From Persicaria tinctoria (Eukaryota; Streptophyta; Magnoliopsida; Caryophyllales; Polygonaceae), in NCBI GenBank assembly GCA_037127255.1, contig JBANSL010000005.1:7564001-7628000 (forward strand): DNA of 64,000 nt. The letters run 5' to 3'. Positions 12,541 through 23,495 of the stretch are shown piece by piece. Position 1 is the stretch's first letter. Every line of letters begins with the position of its first letter. The position numbers were made by a program, and so were the translations under genes. Below the pieces are notes generated by a model. That model made no database searches. It was not told the origin of the DNA and worked only from the letters and a program-made list of their open reading frames with translations.

Positions 12541-13040
12541 TCAAATATATTGATCTTCGATGTCATCATTGTCGGCGTCAGCATCCTCGTAGAGGGTGTG
12601 AGCAATGCTGACGTTAGCATTTCCGACGTCATTGTCGTCGGCGTCAGCATTCTCGTAGACGGCGTCAGCATTGCTGATGTCAACATTCCCGTCGTCGGCG
12701 TCAGCATTGACGCGTGGAACAAAAAAACTTCCTTGTAAACGGTGTCAGCATTGACGCGCGAAAAAAAAAACAAAAAAACCTTCCTTGTAAACGATGTCAG
12801 CATTGCCGACGTCAACATTCCCGACGTCGGCGTCAGCATTGACGCGCGGGAAAAAAAAAAACTTCCTTGTAAAATGGTGTCAGCATTGCTGACGTCAACA
12901 TTCCCGACGTCGGCGTCAGCATTGACGCGAGAAAAAAAATAAAAAAAAAATAAAAAAACTTCCTTGTAAACAGTGTCAACAATGCTGACGTCATCATTTC
13001 TGACGATGACGTCAGCACTGACGCGCGCGGAAAAAAAAAA
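12541..13040. repeat. TGACGTC / GTCAGCATTGACGCG array
   Basis: Imperfect repeats built from 'ggcgtcagcattgacgcg', 'gctgacgtcaacattcccg' and oligo-A spacers. Many units contain TGACGTCA-like palindromes. ORFs on both strands here simply follow the repeat. Confidence 0.8.
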
Positions 13041-13773
13041 AAAAAAAAAAAAAAACTGGTGATGCGGAGGGGGGGCACGCAGGAGGGGCACAAGGGTGTT
13101 GTATAGTTTTGCAAATTTTCCAAAATCTTGTATATTTGGCTAATTTGGCCTTCATATTTGTATATTTGGCAAATCACCCCTATTTTTAATGGACCCCTAC
13201 CGAAAATGGGCCCTGGGCGGTCGCACACCCTGCCCATGCCCTTGGGCCGGCACTGGATATACTGAGACTGTTATTGTTGTTGTATACTGGGGTGGTTCAC
13301 AGAATCACAGGGAATGCCTAACATAGTAGAAAATTGCACAAAACCGCCTACTTAAAATAACTTGGTAGCAAATGGGTGTTTTTGTGAAAAGTGAATAATA
13401 TAGGGGTGGTTTTGTGTAATTATTCAAAATACAAAGTAAGCATGTGAAGAAATAGAGTCAATAATTACGTACGCAAGGGATGGGAAATTCCATCAAGTTT
13501 GCCGGCGGCAACTTCACAGATTTCTTCCGGTATGGTCTCTATTTGTCGAGAACGATACAATGCACTTGACATTAAACTATTTTTTTTAATGATATTATAA
13601 GTGTTTTTGGCCTTTATAGACTTACATACTATACGTTAAGGATATAAGATAGTAAAAACTTATTTTTGATAATATTAATGGATTAAAATACATAGTCAAT
13701 AGTCAATCAGCTCGTAGAAAAATGCATGAGAATATATATTTTATTATTATTTTCATTCAAAACTTGTTTACCG

Positions 13774-14082
13774 GGGTGTGTTTGGATTCTAATGCAATTA
13801 TAATTATAACTACTTGAATAGTATTTATTAAGTCATTTTAAAGCGTTTTTAAAATATCCTAAAATTGAAATGAAATAAATTATGTCAATAATTTCCATTA
13901 AATTTATAATGTAATTATAAAATTTTACACAATGATGAGTGTTTAATTAACACAATTTATAAGTTATTTTTATTTAAAATTTATGTTATTTTAAACATGT
14001 TATAAACTGAGTAAACCAAACAATATTAAAGTGTTTATAATTATAATTGTATTATTATTATTATTGGTATCCAAACACACCC
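13774..14082. mobile_element. Tourist-like MITE
   Basis: The ends are GGGTGTGTTTGGAT and its reverse complement ATCCAAACACACCC, about 309 bp apart, with an AT-rich interior of inverted character ('aattataattata'). No clear TAA/TTA duplication is visible, so the family call rests on the terminal motif. It sits about 330 bp beyond the eL18 stop codon. Confidence 0.65.
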
Positions 14083-14409
14083 AATTCTTTCATGTGAACT
14101 TGTTAATGTGGATAAAATCTTAGAAAAACCATTTATGTTAGCACCAAAAAAAAAGAAAAACCATTTATGTTAGTACATAGATAATTCGGAATTGCAAAAA
14201 ATGAAGGGAATGACAGACATGCAATATAACAAAGAAGGGGAGAAGAAAAAAACACAGCTTCACTGAGAAGAGCATGCTTGTCTAAACCAGGGACTACGGC
14301 AAGTATAACAATGACAACAGGATAGAGAAAAAGTCGCCACAAATTCGCAAACAAAATTGACACAATGAGGGCTTTAGCCACACAAAAATGGTCTGCTGCT
14401 GCCACCAGC

Positions 14410-16372
14410 TTAAACCCTGTAGCCGCGGCTGTTTCTCTTTCCTCTAGCCTTTTCGAATTTGCGTCCCTTTGCTCGGACATATGGCTTGGTGTGGCTGTCA
14501 GGGACACCAGGAGCCTTCCCAAAGTGCTTGACAGCCTCCCTAGCATTCTTCGGACCTCTAAGAAGGACCTGCGATTTTACCATAAACAAGCATTTTAGAA
14601 CACCAATGCCCTGGTTCAAGGTGCTGAACTCAGCATCCTCAAAACGACAACATCATGACTCAGGTTGTGAATATATCACCACATGATTAATAACATTTCT
14701 TAGGCGGTGCTGGGGAAAACTTAGCAAGGGGATGAGCAATTTAATTATACACCCATAAAATGAAGGTTACAAAAAATTGTTTCAATGTTAAACCTCTATT
14801 CCATTGAAAGTTTTGAAACTTCAAGGGATCAGCTAAATCTCACTACATTAGTATATACAGATTTCCAGCATCTGGGAATATATAAACTTTACTCCAATAC
14901 CATTAGCCTTGAAAGGATGCAACAGTCAAATCAAAGCACCGAACAGATACAAGTTTTCAATGTCAACACACTCGTTGAAAAACCTTAATCCTATGCTACC
15001 ACCACCACAAGCAAAACAGCAATACTACGATGACTCATCACATATATACCAATAGTAATTTGAATTTTAAAGAGGTGGAGGAGGAAGTACAGTGTTCTGG
15101 CCGAGAGGAGCCCTCAAGGCCAACTGGTCAAAGGTCAGGCACTCTCCACCAGCCTTCTCGATACGAGCCCTGGCTGTCTCAGTGAACCTCAAAGCGGTAA
15201 CCTTCAGGGCTGGGACTTCATAGACTCTGATATCGTCAGTCACAGCCCCCACGACAACTGCTATCTTGCCCTCCTGCAATTCACATTCCCCAACCCCTGA
15301 ACAATCAGCATATAAAAGTCTACATCTACAAGATAAAACAACCAGAAAAACAGATGGAAACACAAACTACAAATTCATTCGACGTCAAGAAAGAGGAATT
15401 ACCTGTCCCTCCATAAACTTCACAAGCCTAGAAAGGGATAGAGGGGCCTTGTTCACCTTACTCATAAATAGCCTCTTCAATATGACTGCATTGAAGTTGC
15501 TACCAGTCCTCCGGACAAGGAATCGATAGAGCTGAACAAATTGCAAAATTATCATTACAAATGTGATCTACCAAGCGAGAACCATAAAACTAACTTGAAC
15601 AGCAATAGACTAGTAACCTTGACGAGAAGCTTTAGGTAGATATCATCGGATTTGGGTGCAGTTCGTGCTGTCTTTTTGCTCTTACCTCCTGCCTTCAAAT
15701 CGATACCCTAAATAAAAAGACCCACGTTTAGTAACATTAGAATAACAGAGAAATGCAATGCAAGACTAAATAACATGAAGATGAAATTAGTGATATACAG
15801 TGGGAAATACAGAGGGGTCGATAATGAATTTGCTGGTAACAGCTGAAATGAAAAACTTATGGCAGAGAGAAAGAAGCACCTAGGGTTTTACAAGCTTAAT
15901 CCCTTATAACGATCACGAATTTAGCTGCTGAGAACACAGTTATACATGTCCTTGGAGCATTTACACGAATCAGTTGGTGCTCTTGAATTTGTTCTTGTAA
16001 TTCAATCTCATTATGAAGGAATCATTAATTAAATGGCAAACAAATACGAATGACTAAGATTTCACTAAATATCATCTACACATATGAGCAATTAATTCCG
16101 CAAAATAAATCACATTTCCAGCCAAATCCCTAACTCAAAATTTATATCCCCGTGGGCCAGTCCCCTAAGCCCTTCCACTACATCGCAAACAAACTTAGAC
16201 AGCAAGATCAAGCGTGACAACCAATAATAAGGGTCCAATGGCGAACGAAACGAACTGCTCAGCACTCGATTTCAGTCACAGAACCACACATTTGAATCTG
16301 TTAAATAGAGAAAAATCGGTTGCACAGAAAGGAAATAGGCAGCAACTTATGAATCAGGAGAACGATTACCAT
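14410..16372 (-). CDS. RPL18: 60S ribosomal protein eL18 (L18)
   Basis: Structural protein of the large cytosolic ribosomal subunit. Five coding exons on the minus strand are 16372-16370 (the ATG alone), 15707-15618, 15531-15403, 15273-15091 and 14568-14410, all with GT-AG borders. Joined, they give 187 residues, the usual plant length. Recognisable stretches are [16 protein letters not shown] at the N terminus, [49 protein letters not shown] and the basic C terminus [19 protein letters not shown]. The start codon is followed immediately by the first intron, so the second residue is encoded 663 bases away. The frame is intact and no key region is missing. A broad, high expression pattern is expected from the promoter motifs upstream. 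Confidence 0.95.
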
Positions 16373-16481
16373 TTTAGAATGAAGAGGATGAAGCTTCAAA
16401 CTCCAATCTGTGTTCCTCCTGCCAGATTCCCCAGCCGACTCAGCTGTTACAAATTCAGCGACTTTAAATATCGGAAATCAA

Positions 16482-16560
16482 AAACCCTAGATTTGTATTT
16501 TACCCGACTTAATATTTATTGGGCCTGTAACTATGCAGCCCAATCCTTCAATCTTGGCCC
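16482..16560 (-). promoter_or_regulatory. Telo-box and site II motifs of the RPL18 promoter
   Basis: AAACCCTAG (16482-16490) is a telo-box. TGGGCC (16520-16525) and GCCCAA (16538-16543, TTGGGC on the other strand), plus GGCCC near 16556, are site II type elements bound by TCP factors. This pairing 110-190 bases from the start codon is the classic layout of plant ribosomal-protein promoters. Confidence 0.7.
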
Positions 16561-16568
16561 TTACTTTA

Positions 16569-16822
16569 ATAGTTTTGTTCCGTCCGTTCGACAAAACTTA
16601 TCATTTTTGGGTGTTATTTTTGTTAAAAAAACTTGTCATTTTAGGTATTTTGTCATTCACTTTACAAAAATGCCCTTCATATGATTGATTGTTTGTTAGT
16701 TGTGATTTTCGATAAAGTAAAAAAGAAGGGTAATAATTGAGGGTAAATTAGTACATTTGTTAATTGCCTTAAAACTTGTGAAAGAAGCTAAAATGACAAG
16801 TTTTGCCGAACGGAGGCAGTAT
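16569..16822. mobile_element. Stowaway-like MITE next to the RPL18 promoter
   Basis: The inverted ends are CCGTTCGACAAAACTTATC on the left and, reversed, CCGTTCGGCAAAACTTGTC on the right, about 250 bp apart. The sequence fits the CTCCGT-type mariner MITEs of plants. Exact borders and the TA duplication are uncertain. Confidence 0.55.
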
Positions 16823-17370
16823 TATTTAATCGAAAACGAAATTTTTATTTTTTTTTCATTTAGAGTTTATCTATCAATAAAAAAAAACTCAAATAATAAA
16901 AGCTATATTCTATACGTTATAAACAAACAAAATAGTTTCATTTTTCAAAAATTATCAAAGCTTGAACCTTCATTTTTGTACTTAACCTTTAAAATAAGCT
17001 TATATTCAATTCATTTAGTAAAGCAATGTGTACGAACCAAACTTTTTTAATTAAGGGGAAAAGTGTATAAATTCTATAAAATTTTAGCTTAGGTAGAATC
17101 GGACTTCAGGTTGAACCGAGTTTAAACATATATTCATATTTAGATCGTTTTGTAAACAAATAAATCTAAGTTGGGCTTTTTTTTACTCAAGCTTAAGTTT
17201 TTCGACTCATATAACAATCCTAATTAGCTCATGCAATCCTATGATGTTATATTTTGGTCTAATTAGTGGTAATTATTAGTTTATCATGTTATTTTTAATT
17301 ATCTCAAGAGTGGCATTATTCTAATCTTCATAAAAAAAAGAAGATTTGACATATTTATTAGTATTATTAT

Positions 17371-18477
17371 TGAGAGTACCTACATTGAAGGTTTTGAATT
17401 AGGTTTCGATGGTGGAAAATATAAAATAAAGGAGTGGGAATGGGGTGATAGGGAAATGATGTTGATAGTTTTTATTGGAGTATATGTAATCAAGGGCATA
17501 TTATGATAGTTTGGGAAAAGATGGGAGGTCGGTTGTAATTATGTAAATATAGAAGCCTATATATAGATGTTAGGAGTTAGTTACAGAACACACAACACAC
17601 TGTATGATTTCATTGTCTTCTTCATCAATAAAAGCTTTCTTCCTAGAATCAATGGAAGATTTCTCATGGTATCAGAGCATATGGTAGCTCGATCATTCGT
17701 TGTGATTCTTTAGCTTCCGCGATTACAGTTTTTTTTTTCGTTTTGGTTTAATCGTCGCTAAGCTTGAGTCTGGTTTTCTGAGTTTTCATGGCTGAGATTC
17801 CAGATCAGGTTGCGATTGGAGGTAATGCCTCGAATAATCCTCTAGCTTTGTCGAATTCCGACAGTCCTGGTTCGCAATTAATGTCGGTGAAGTTTTCTGG
17901 CAACAATTTCTTGGGATGGAGTCGGGGTGTTCGCCTCGCTCTTGGAGCCAAGAACAAGATCTTAAATTCGGGCCGACTATATGGTCAGATGTTGGATCTT
18001 AAATTCTCTTGAGTCTTCGATTTCTGAAAGTTTTTTGTTCTTGGATTCGGCGAAGGAGCTCTAGGCAGAGTTGTCGGAGCGTTATGGACAGACAAATGCG
18101 CATCTGTTGTATCGTCTCAGGAAGGAATTGGGGACGATTGTGAAAGGCAATTCCTCGATTGCTGAGTATTTCAACAAAATCAAGCGAGTTTGGGATGAAT
18201 TAAAGATTGTTGAAGGTTTGCCTGATTGCACTTGTGGTGCAATAGCTGGTTGTATAGTACTTGTGATGTTCTCAAGAAGGTTTTGGATGCTGATTCCAGG
18301 AATCATGTGATTCAATTTCTGATGGGATTAGGAGAGGATTATGAGGGAGTTCGTAATAGCATCTTGGATATTGATCCTCTTCCTTATGTTAACAAGGTCT
18401 ACTATATGGTCCAACAGATTGAAGATTCGAAAGGGGCTTCTGGAGCTCACACTGCTCCTAATGCAGTTTTGTGGTGA
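17371..18477 (+). mobile_element. Degraded Ty1/copia element: 5' LTR, primer site and gag
   Basis: A 296-bp LTR (17371-17666) with inverted ends TGAGA...TCTCA, an internal TATATATA and AATAAA is followed directly by TGGTATCAGAGC (17667-17678), the Met-tRNA primer site. The gag remnant comes next. No pol and no 3' LTR follow; the similarity stops near 18477. Confidence 0.8.
17788..18477 (+). pseudogene. Copia gag polyprotein remnant
   Basis: The start MAEIPDQVAIGG leads into VKFSGNNFLGWSRGVRLALG, the conserved N-terminal part of copia gag (x-FxGxNFxxW). The frame then shifts near 17980 and 18060 and again near 18230, with stop codons at 18010 and 18062. Later pieces, YRLRKELGTIVKGNSSIAEY and FLMGLGEDYEGVRNSIL, are also standard copia gag stretches (UBN2 type). 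The zinc knuckle, protease, integrase and reverse transcriptase are all absent. The element is dead. Confidence 0.75.
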
Positions 18478-18852
18478 AAACTCTATTAAAAACTCAAGAA
18501 ACGACTGAGAAAGGGGAGAGAGATGAGAGAGGAGACTCGACGAGTATCATATTTTTTGTTGATTAGATTTTTATACCATTTAAGATGGATTTTAGGAATA
18601 TCGATGAAAATATAAATTAGAACTTTTAAGAAAAAAAAAGTGATAGTACTCCATTAAAAAAGTTAATAGAGTTTTATTAATGTGGGTGTTCTATTTAGTA
18701 GTCTTCTGGGTATCTCGTAAACATCTTATCCACGCAAGAAATGAATATGTACATGACTCGATCGACCAATCCCGATGACGGCATATGTATTGTTATAATC
18801 ATTTTGGAATGGTTGAGTTAAAAAATGTTAATTTAGTTTAGATTCATTTTCA

Positions 18853-19284
18853 CATATCAAATCAAAATATAGTATTAAATACATGTCGTTTGATTTTTTA
18901 ACACGTATTTTAAAGAGCTAAAAAATATATAATATATTAACTTTTTTTTTTAAAAAAAAATAATTTAAAAAAAGTTGATACTCCCTCCGTTTCAAAATAA
19001 AAGTCGTTTGTCTTTTTCTGCACGCTTTTTAAGAAGATAAAAACACTATAAAATATTTTTTTGATTAATTTTTTTAATAATTTCATACTTAGTAGTCATA
19101 AGTATAAACTTAGCGAAAAAATTCATTAAAAAAAAATATTTTATATAGTTTTTACCTCATAAAAATGCATTAAAAAAAGTCAAACGATTTTATTTTGAAA
19201 CGGAGGGAGTATTTTATATAGTTTTACCTCTTTAAAATACGTGTTAAAAAGTTAAACGACGTATATTTTGAATCGGATGTGGTA
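18853..19284. mobile_element. MITE (outer), interrupted by a second MITE
   Basis: The left half (about 18853-18978) and right half (about 19212-19284) share inverted ends around 'gtcgtttgattttttaacacgtattttaaagag'-like sequence, with its complement 'acgtgttaaaaagttaaacgac' on the right. An uninterrupted copy of the same family lies at 56943-57178, which shows what was split. Confidence 0.7.
18981..19209. mobile_element. Stowaway MITE (inner)
   Basis: Perfect terminal CTCCCTCCGTTTCAAAATAA and its inverse at the right end, bounded by TA at 18979-18980 and 19210-19211. Length 229 bp. It is inserted into the outer MITE. Confidence 0.85.
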
Positions 19285-19360
19285 TTGATGAAGAAAGTGA
19301 GTTGACCTTTACGTTGACTAACAGGTGGAAATAAACATTGGAAAACATTACACACCGATC

Positions 19361-19367
19361 TATATAT
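19361..19367 (+). promoter_or_regulatory. TATA box of the DUF538 gene
   Basis: TATATAT, 48 bases before the start codon at 19415 and 75 bases after the nested MITE pair. The MITEs therefore lie in its proximal promoter. Confidence 0.5.
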
Positions 19368-19414
19368 CTATACATTCCTGTCTTATCCTCTTATGAACGA
19401 TATAAGCTTCTACA

Positions 19415-19930
19415 ATGTCCATCAAATCCGCCCTCTTTCTCCTCCTTCCTCTGATCACCTCCCTTTGCGCAGCCTCCGGCAACGCCGTCTCCGCCTACGA
19501 CGTCTTAGAAGAGTACGGATTCCCGATCGGCCTCCTCCCCAACGGCGTTCTGGGTTACACCCTCAACTCCACCACCGGCGCCTTCAAGGCCTACCTGAAC
19601 GCCACCTGCACCTTCTCCATCGACTCCTACAAGCTCAAGTACAACCCCACCATCTCCGGCTACATCTCTGACGATAAGCTCTCAAGCCTCTCCGGCATCT
19701 ATGTCAAGTACTGGTGGTTCTGGCTCACCATCGTTAAGGTCACCCTCAACGACGACGACGAGCTCGTGTTCTCTGTTGGCATTGCCTCCGCTAAGTTTCC
19801 CGCCAGTAATTTCGATGAGTGCCCCACCTGTGGGTGTGGCTTCGACTGTGATGGTGTTGCTCACAAGATGAAGAAGAAAGGGATGGTGTTGAAGATGAGG
19901 GCTGAGGGTTTGTTGGGTCAACGGCTTTGA
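19415..19930 (+). CDS. DUF538 family secreted protein
   Basis: Single-exon plant gene, 171 residues. It begins with a hydrophobic signal peptide (about residues 1-20, ending near LCAASG), then the family's opening signature AYDVLEEYGFPIGLLP, followed by GYTLNSTTGAFKAYL, the beta-rich core LKYNPTISGYISDDKLSSL, and KYWWFWLTIVKV. All are typical of DUF538. Members are linked to trichome and stress phenotypes (the SVB group), but the biochemical role is not settled. The product is probably exported or at the cell surface. The C-terminal FDECPTCGCGFDCDG carries four cysteines in a row of short spacings and could form disulfides. A second ATG at 19393 is out of frame. A hAT element begins 71 bases after the stop and may replace the natural 3' end. 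Confidence 0.88.
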   Translation: MSIKSALFLLLPLITSLCAASGNAVSAYDVLEEYGFPIGLLPNGVLGYTLNSTTGAFKAYLNATCTFSIDSYKLKYNPTISGYISDDKLSSLSGIYVKYWWFWLTIVKVTLNDDDELVFSVGIASAKFPASNFDECPTCGCGFDCDGVAHKMKKKGMVLKMRAEGLLGQRL

Positions 19931-20000
19931 CCTTTTGGTTTGAAATGCAATTTATTTCAATTTTGTGCCCTTCCATATTGTTTTAATTTATATAAATTGT

Positions 20001-20171
20001 CAGGGGTGGGCACAAATCCCGCAAATTCCGATCCCGTCCCGGTTCCGTCCCGATCCCGGTGGGATTTAGGACAAAATAGCGAATCCCGTCCCGATCCCGT
20101 CCCGTAAAAATTATGCGGGACGAAACGCGGGACGATCCCGGTGGGATCCCGCAAATCCAGTCCCGTCCCGC

Positions 20172-20229
<58 letters not shown>

Positions 20230-20549
20230 TTTTATAATAATAATATTATTATAATATTATAAAATAATAATAATATATTATTAGTATTATTATTTTGAGC
20301 AAATATTATTTATAACTATAATAATAATTTTCAATTTATAATAATAATAATAATAATATATAATATTATTATTAAATTATATTATTTATAACTATAATAT
20401 AATTTAATAATAATATTAATTATTAATAAAATTATTATTATTTTAATATATCATATTATATTTTTTTTCTTGTAAAGTATAAATATTTTATAATAATAAA
20501 AATAAAAATAAGTAGTATTATTTTATTTTATTTTTAATTATAACGTGGG

Positions 20550-20597
<48 letters not shown>

Positions 20598-21102
20598 CCC
20601 ATTTACAGTTACAAGAGGCAAATAGCTAATTAAATACGGTATTCTTCCTAACTATCAATCGATAATTAGACAATATCGGTAAATCTCATCTCAATTCCTT
20701 TCCGTCCTGATCTAGTAAGATAATGTAGCCAAATATGTTGAACATTATAATTAATTATACAATCATTGTATGAATTAATAATAGTATTATAATATTAATA
20801 TTAATAATAATAAAAATAATAATATTATTATTGAATAATATAGTTGAGAATAATACCGTATTCAACATATTATACTAAATAATGAATTATGAAAGCATTT
20901 TTCACTTTGCAAATTTATATAATATTTTATTATTTTTATATGCGGGACAAGGCCCGTCCCGTCCCGATCCCGTCCCGTCCAGACACCATCCCGTCCCGAT
21001 CCCGTCCCGAAAAAAAAATGTCAATCCCGTCCCGAAAAAATTTCGCGGGACGAGTCCCGTCCCGGCCTAATCCCGTCTCGTCCCGTCCCGTGCCCACCCC
21101 TA
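20001..21102. mobile_element. hAT-like non-autonomous element with CCCGTCCCGAT ends
   Basis: The ends are CAGGGGTGGGCAC and, in reverse, TAGGGGTGGGCAC. An 8-bp duplication taaattgt is seen at 19993-20000 and 21103-21110. Both subterminal zones are crowded with CCCGTCCCGAT-type repeats. The 0.75-kb core is almost pure A/T with long (TAA)n and (ATT)n runs (20175-20600). No transposase. Confidence 0.85.
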
Positions 21103-21544
21103 TAAATTGTAATATTTGTCTTTGTATATTTAATAAAAAAAATTATGATTATAGCCGGAGTTTATAATCTGAGATGTCCACTAATGATCACAGTGTGCGT
21201 CTTATGCTATATTGTGTTTTTGGTGTAGAATGACATGTACTTTTCCTTGTACACTTTCTTTTCATTTCAGTCATTTGTTTAATTGTGTCATTTGCTTAGG
21301 GTTGTACATGATAATTAGTCTATCTAATTGACTTGTTCGGTTTCTTGGTTATTTTAGACATTTGTCTATATAATCGAATTGCTTTTCTTAATTAAAAAAT
21401 ATTTTTTCTCTTTTGAAAATATTGTCTTTGTATGATTGAGGGTACAAGAGTATTTGATGGTTTCAATTTATTATAAATATTGTGAAAGTTGTTAGAAAAC
21501 CAATTAACTAAGTTGTTAGAAAACCAACTAATTAACTTGTAGCT

Positions 21545-21831
21545 CAACTAGGTGTAAATCTAGCCTTAGCTAGAGGCCTAAAGAGAGTCATAGTGGAAGG
21601 AGATTGTCTGAAGTCATCAAGACCATTAATGACAGAAGTCACGTTAGATGGGAGATCTTGAGGGAAGTGGAATTTATCAAGAATCTTAGCTCGAGTTTTG
21701 ACAGCATAGAGTTCAGACACTGCTACAAGGAAGCAAACAAGGCAGCTGATTTTATAGCTAAATCTAGGGATACTTGTACGCTTTGTAATCTCCCTACTTT
21801 TAGAGCAACCCCAACATCATCTCTAAAATAG
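21545..21831 (+). pseudogene. RNase H-like domain fragment (retroelement-derived)
   Basis: NLALARGLKRVIVEGDCL (one frame) continues after a 1-base shift as EVIKTINDRSHVRWEIL and later EFRHCYKEANKAADFIAK. This is the plant RVT_3/RNase H-like domain common in LINE-derived and domesticated proteins: EGD carries an acidic residue, and the REANxxAD-type end is present. No start, no upstream domain, and the last codons run into a MITE at 21803. I call it a retroelement relic. Confidence 0.65.
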
Positions 21832-22263
21832 AGAAAAATGAAGAATTTGGAGAAAAATGAGTGTTTTTTGCCCCAACAGCTTTTGTATATATATCTATCT
21901 GCAAAATAGAGAAGTTTGGAGAGAGAGAGTAGATTTTTCTCTGTATTTGTAGCAAAACAAACTCCCTCTAAATATTAATGCTTTGGGAGATAGAGGAAAA
22001 AATTTAATGCTCCACCATCTTTTTTTTGGTAGGATCCACCGTTTTTGGGAAAGAGGGAAAAACTTTAATTGTTTTGGGAGAGAGAGGGAAAACATTAATT
22101 TCTTTGGGAGAGAGGGGAATATTTTATATTTATTATATTATATAATTAATGTAAAAATCTGTATAATAGAGAAGCTGTTGGAGTGTGACGGTAATTTTTT
22201 TAGAGATTTCGATATTTTAATCTCTATTTTAGAGAATTTTTACAAAAACTGTTGGGCTTGCTC
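21803..22263. mobile_element. PIF/Harbinger-type MITE
   Basis: The ends are GAGCAACCCCAACA and, reversed, GAGCAAGCCCAACA, flanked by tta at 21800-21802 and 22264-22266. 461 bp, with internal 'ttgggagagaggga' repeats. It is inserted in the RNase H fragment. Confidence 0.82.
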
Positions 22264-23189
22264 TTAGAAATGTGTGTAATATCATCCGCGAGGATGATCA
22301 TTGATCAATTATAAGATTTGTTAATTAGTTCATAGATTTTTTTTATTTATTTTATTAGATAAGAATTCGATTTTAGATATATCTGAAACTCGAAGGCCGG
22401 TCAAACCGACAGACGAGAACTTTTTAATCTATTTACCTCTTTAAACACATATCTTAATTTATTTTAAATTAATGGATATGGATAAATATAAAATAGCAAA
22501 AAGTACACCTAAAAACCCCAAGTTAAGCAAAGAATCTCTCACCCTCCTCCATATGTGAATCAACAAACACGTTCAAAGAGTTCAGATCTTCAAAACTAGC
22601 AAAATTAAGAATGACGATGATATGATGATGATGGTTCTTTAGGTGATGAGATCAATTTTTTTCCCCTAATTAACCCCCTTTCTATCATCTAGGTCAAGTG
22701 GGCCATCCATCCACAGTGACCGGGTTTCGATCACGGGCCCCACCCCTTGATCTCTCGTCATCTCTTTTCCCTTTGCCCATGCATTCAATTTGTAGGATAT
22801 GGTTGTATAAAACCGTCTCAGATGCATTGAAGCGATACATTTCAGAAAAGATTGGGTTTTTCTGGATGCTTTAGCCCCCCCAATATCTGGGTTTGTCATC
22901 TCTTTGCTTATCTCTCCCTTTCTCTCTCTCCCTTTTAAGTTTGATTTGGGGTTAGTTTGTCATTGATAGTTAGAACAAAATTTAAAAAAAAGGTTCTTTT
23001 TTTGGGGTATTTTTCTGAAATACCCATGAAGAATAAAGCCTTCAAAGCAAACTGATCTGTTCTTTTTCTTTGATTACTGGTCAAGTTTTTTCAGTGTTAA
23101 ATTGAGTTTTGGTTGTGGTTTTGTTAGTTTTTTTTTTTTTTTTGTGTGTGTGTTTTGATTTTAAAAAATTGATTTGTTTTGCAGGAAAC

Positions 23190-23410
23190 ATGGAATTTGA
23201 TTACCAAGAGGTGAGCATTAATTCATGGTGTTCTATATATATCTTGTGGGAAATCTGGGTTTGGGAATAATATGGGATGGATTGCTAATATTGGGTTTTG
23301 CAATTTTTTGATTTAATTAGGAATACATCAAGAATTCAAGAGATATTGAGCTCTTCACTTGTAGATGGTTGCCCCTTTCTCCTCCCAAGGCCCTTGTTTT
23401 CCTCTGCCAT

Positions 23411-23495
<85 letters not shown>

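Larger units (their letters stand above)
9563..13255. mobile_element. Large non-autonomous hAT-like element (3.7 kb)
   Basis: The ends are CAGTGCCGGTCC at 9563 and, in reverse complement, CAGTGCCGGCCC at 13255. They are flanked by the perfect 8-bp duplication gatatact (9555-9562 and 13256-13263). Short inverted ends with an 8-bp TSD are the hAT signature. No transposase ORF is present. Instead the interior holds AT-rich DNA, a CT-rich leader-like stretch (10490-11310), a 113-bp tandem repeat (about 11760-12345) and a GC-rich TGACGTC-type array (12541-13040). It must be moved in trans. Confidence 0.82.

Noticed and set aside
12525..13237. 188- and 134-codon minus-strand ORFs with repeated AMLTPST-like peptide
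   Set aside because: Products of the TGACGTC array and poly-T runs inside the hAT-like element.
14133..14546. 137-codon minus-strand ORF overlapping RPL18 exon 5
   Set aside because: Out of frame with the recognised eL18 coding sequence, extends into its 3' UTR, and has no family resemblance.
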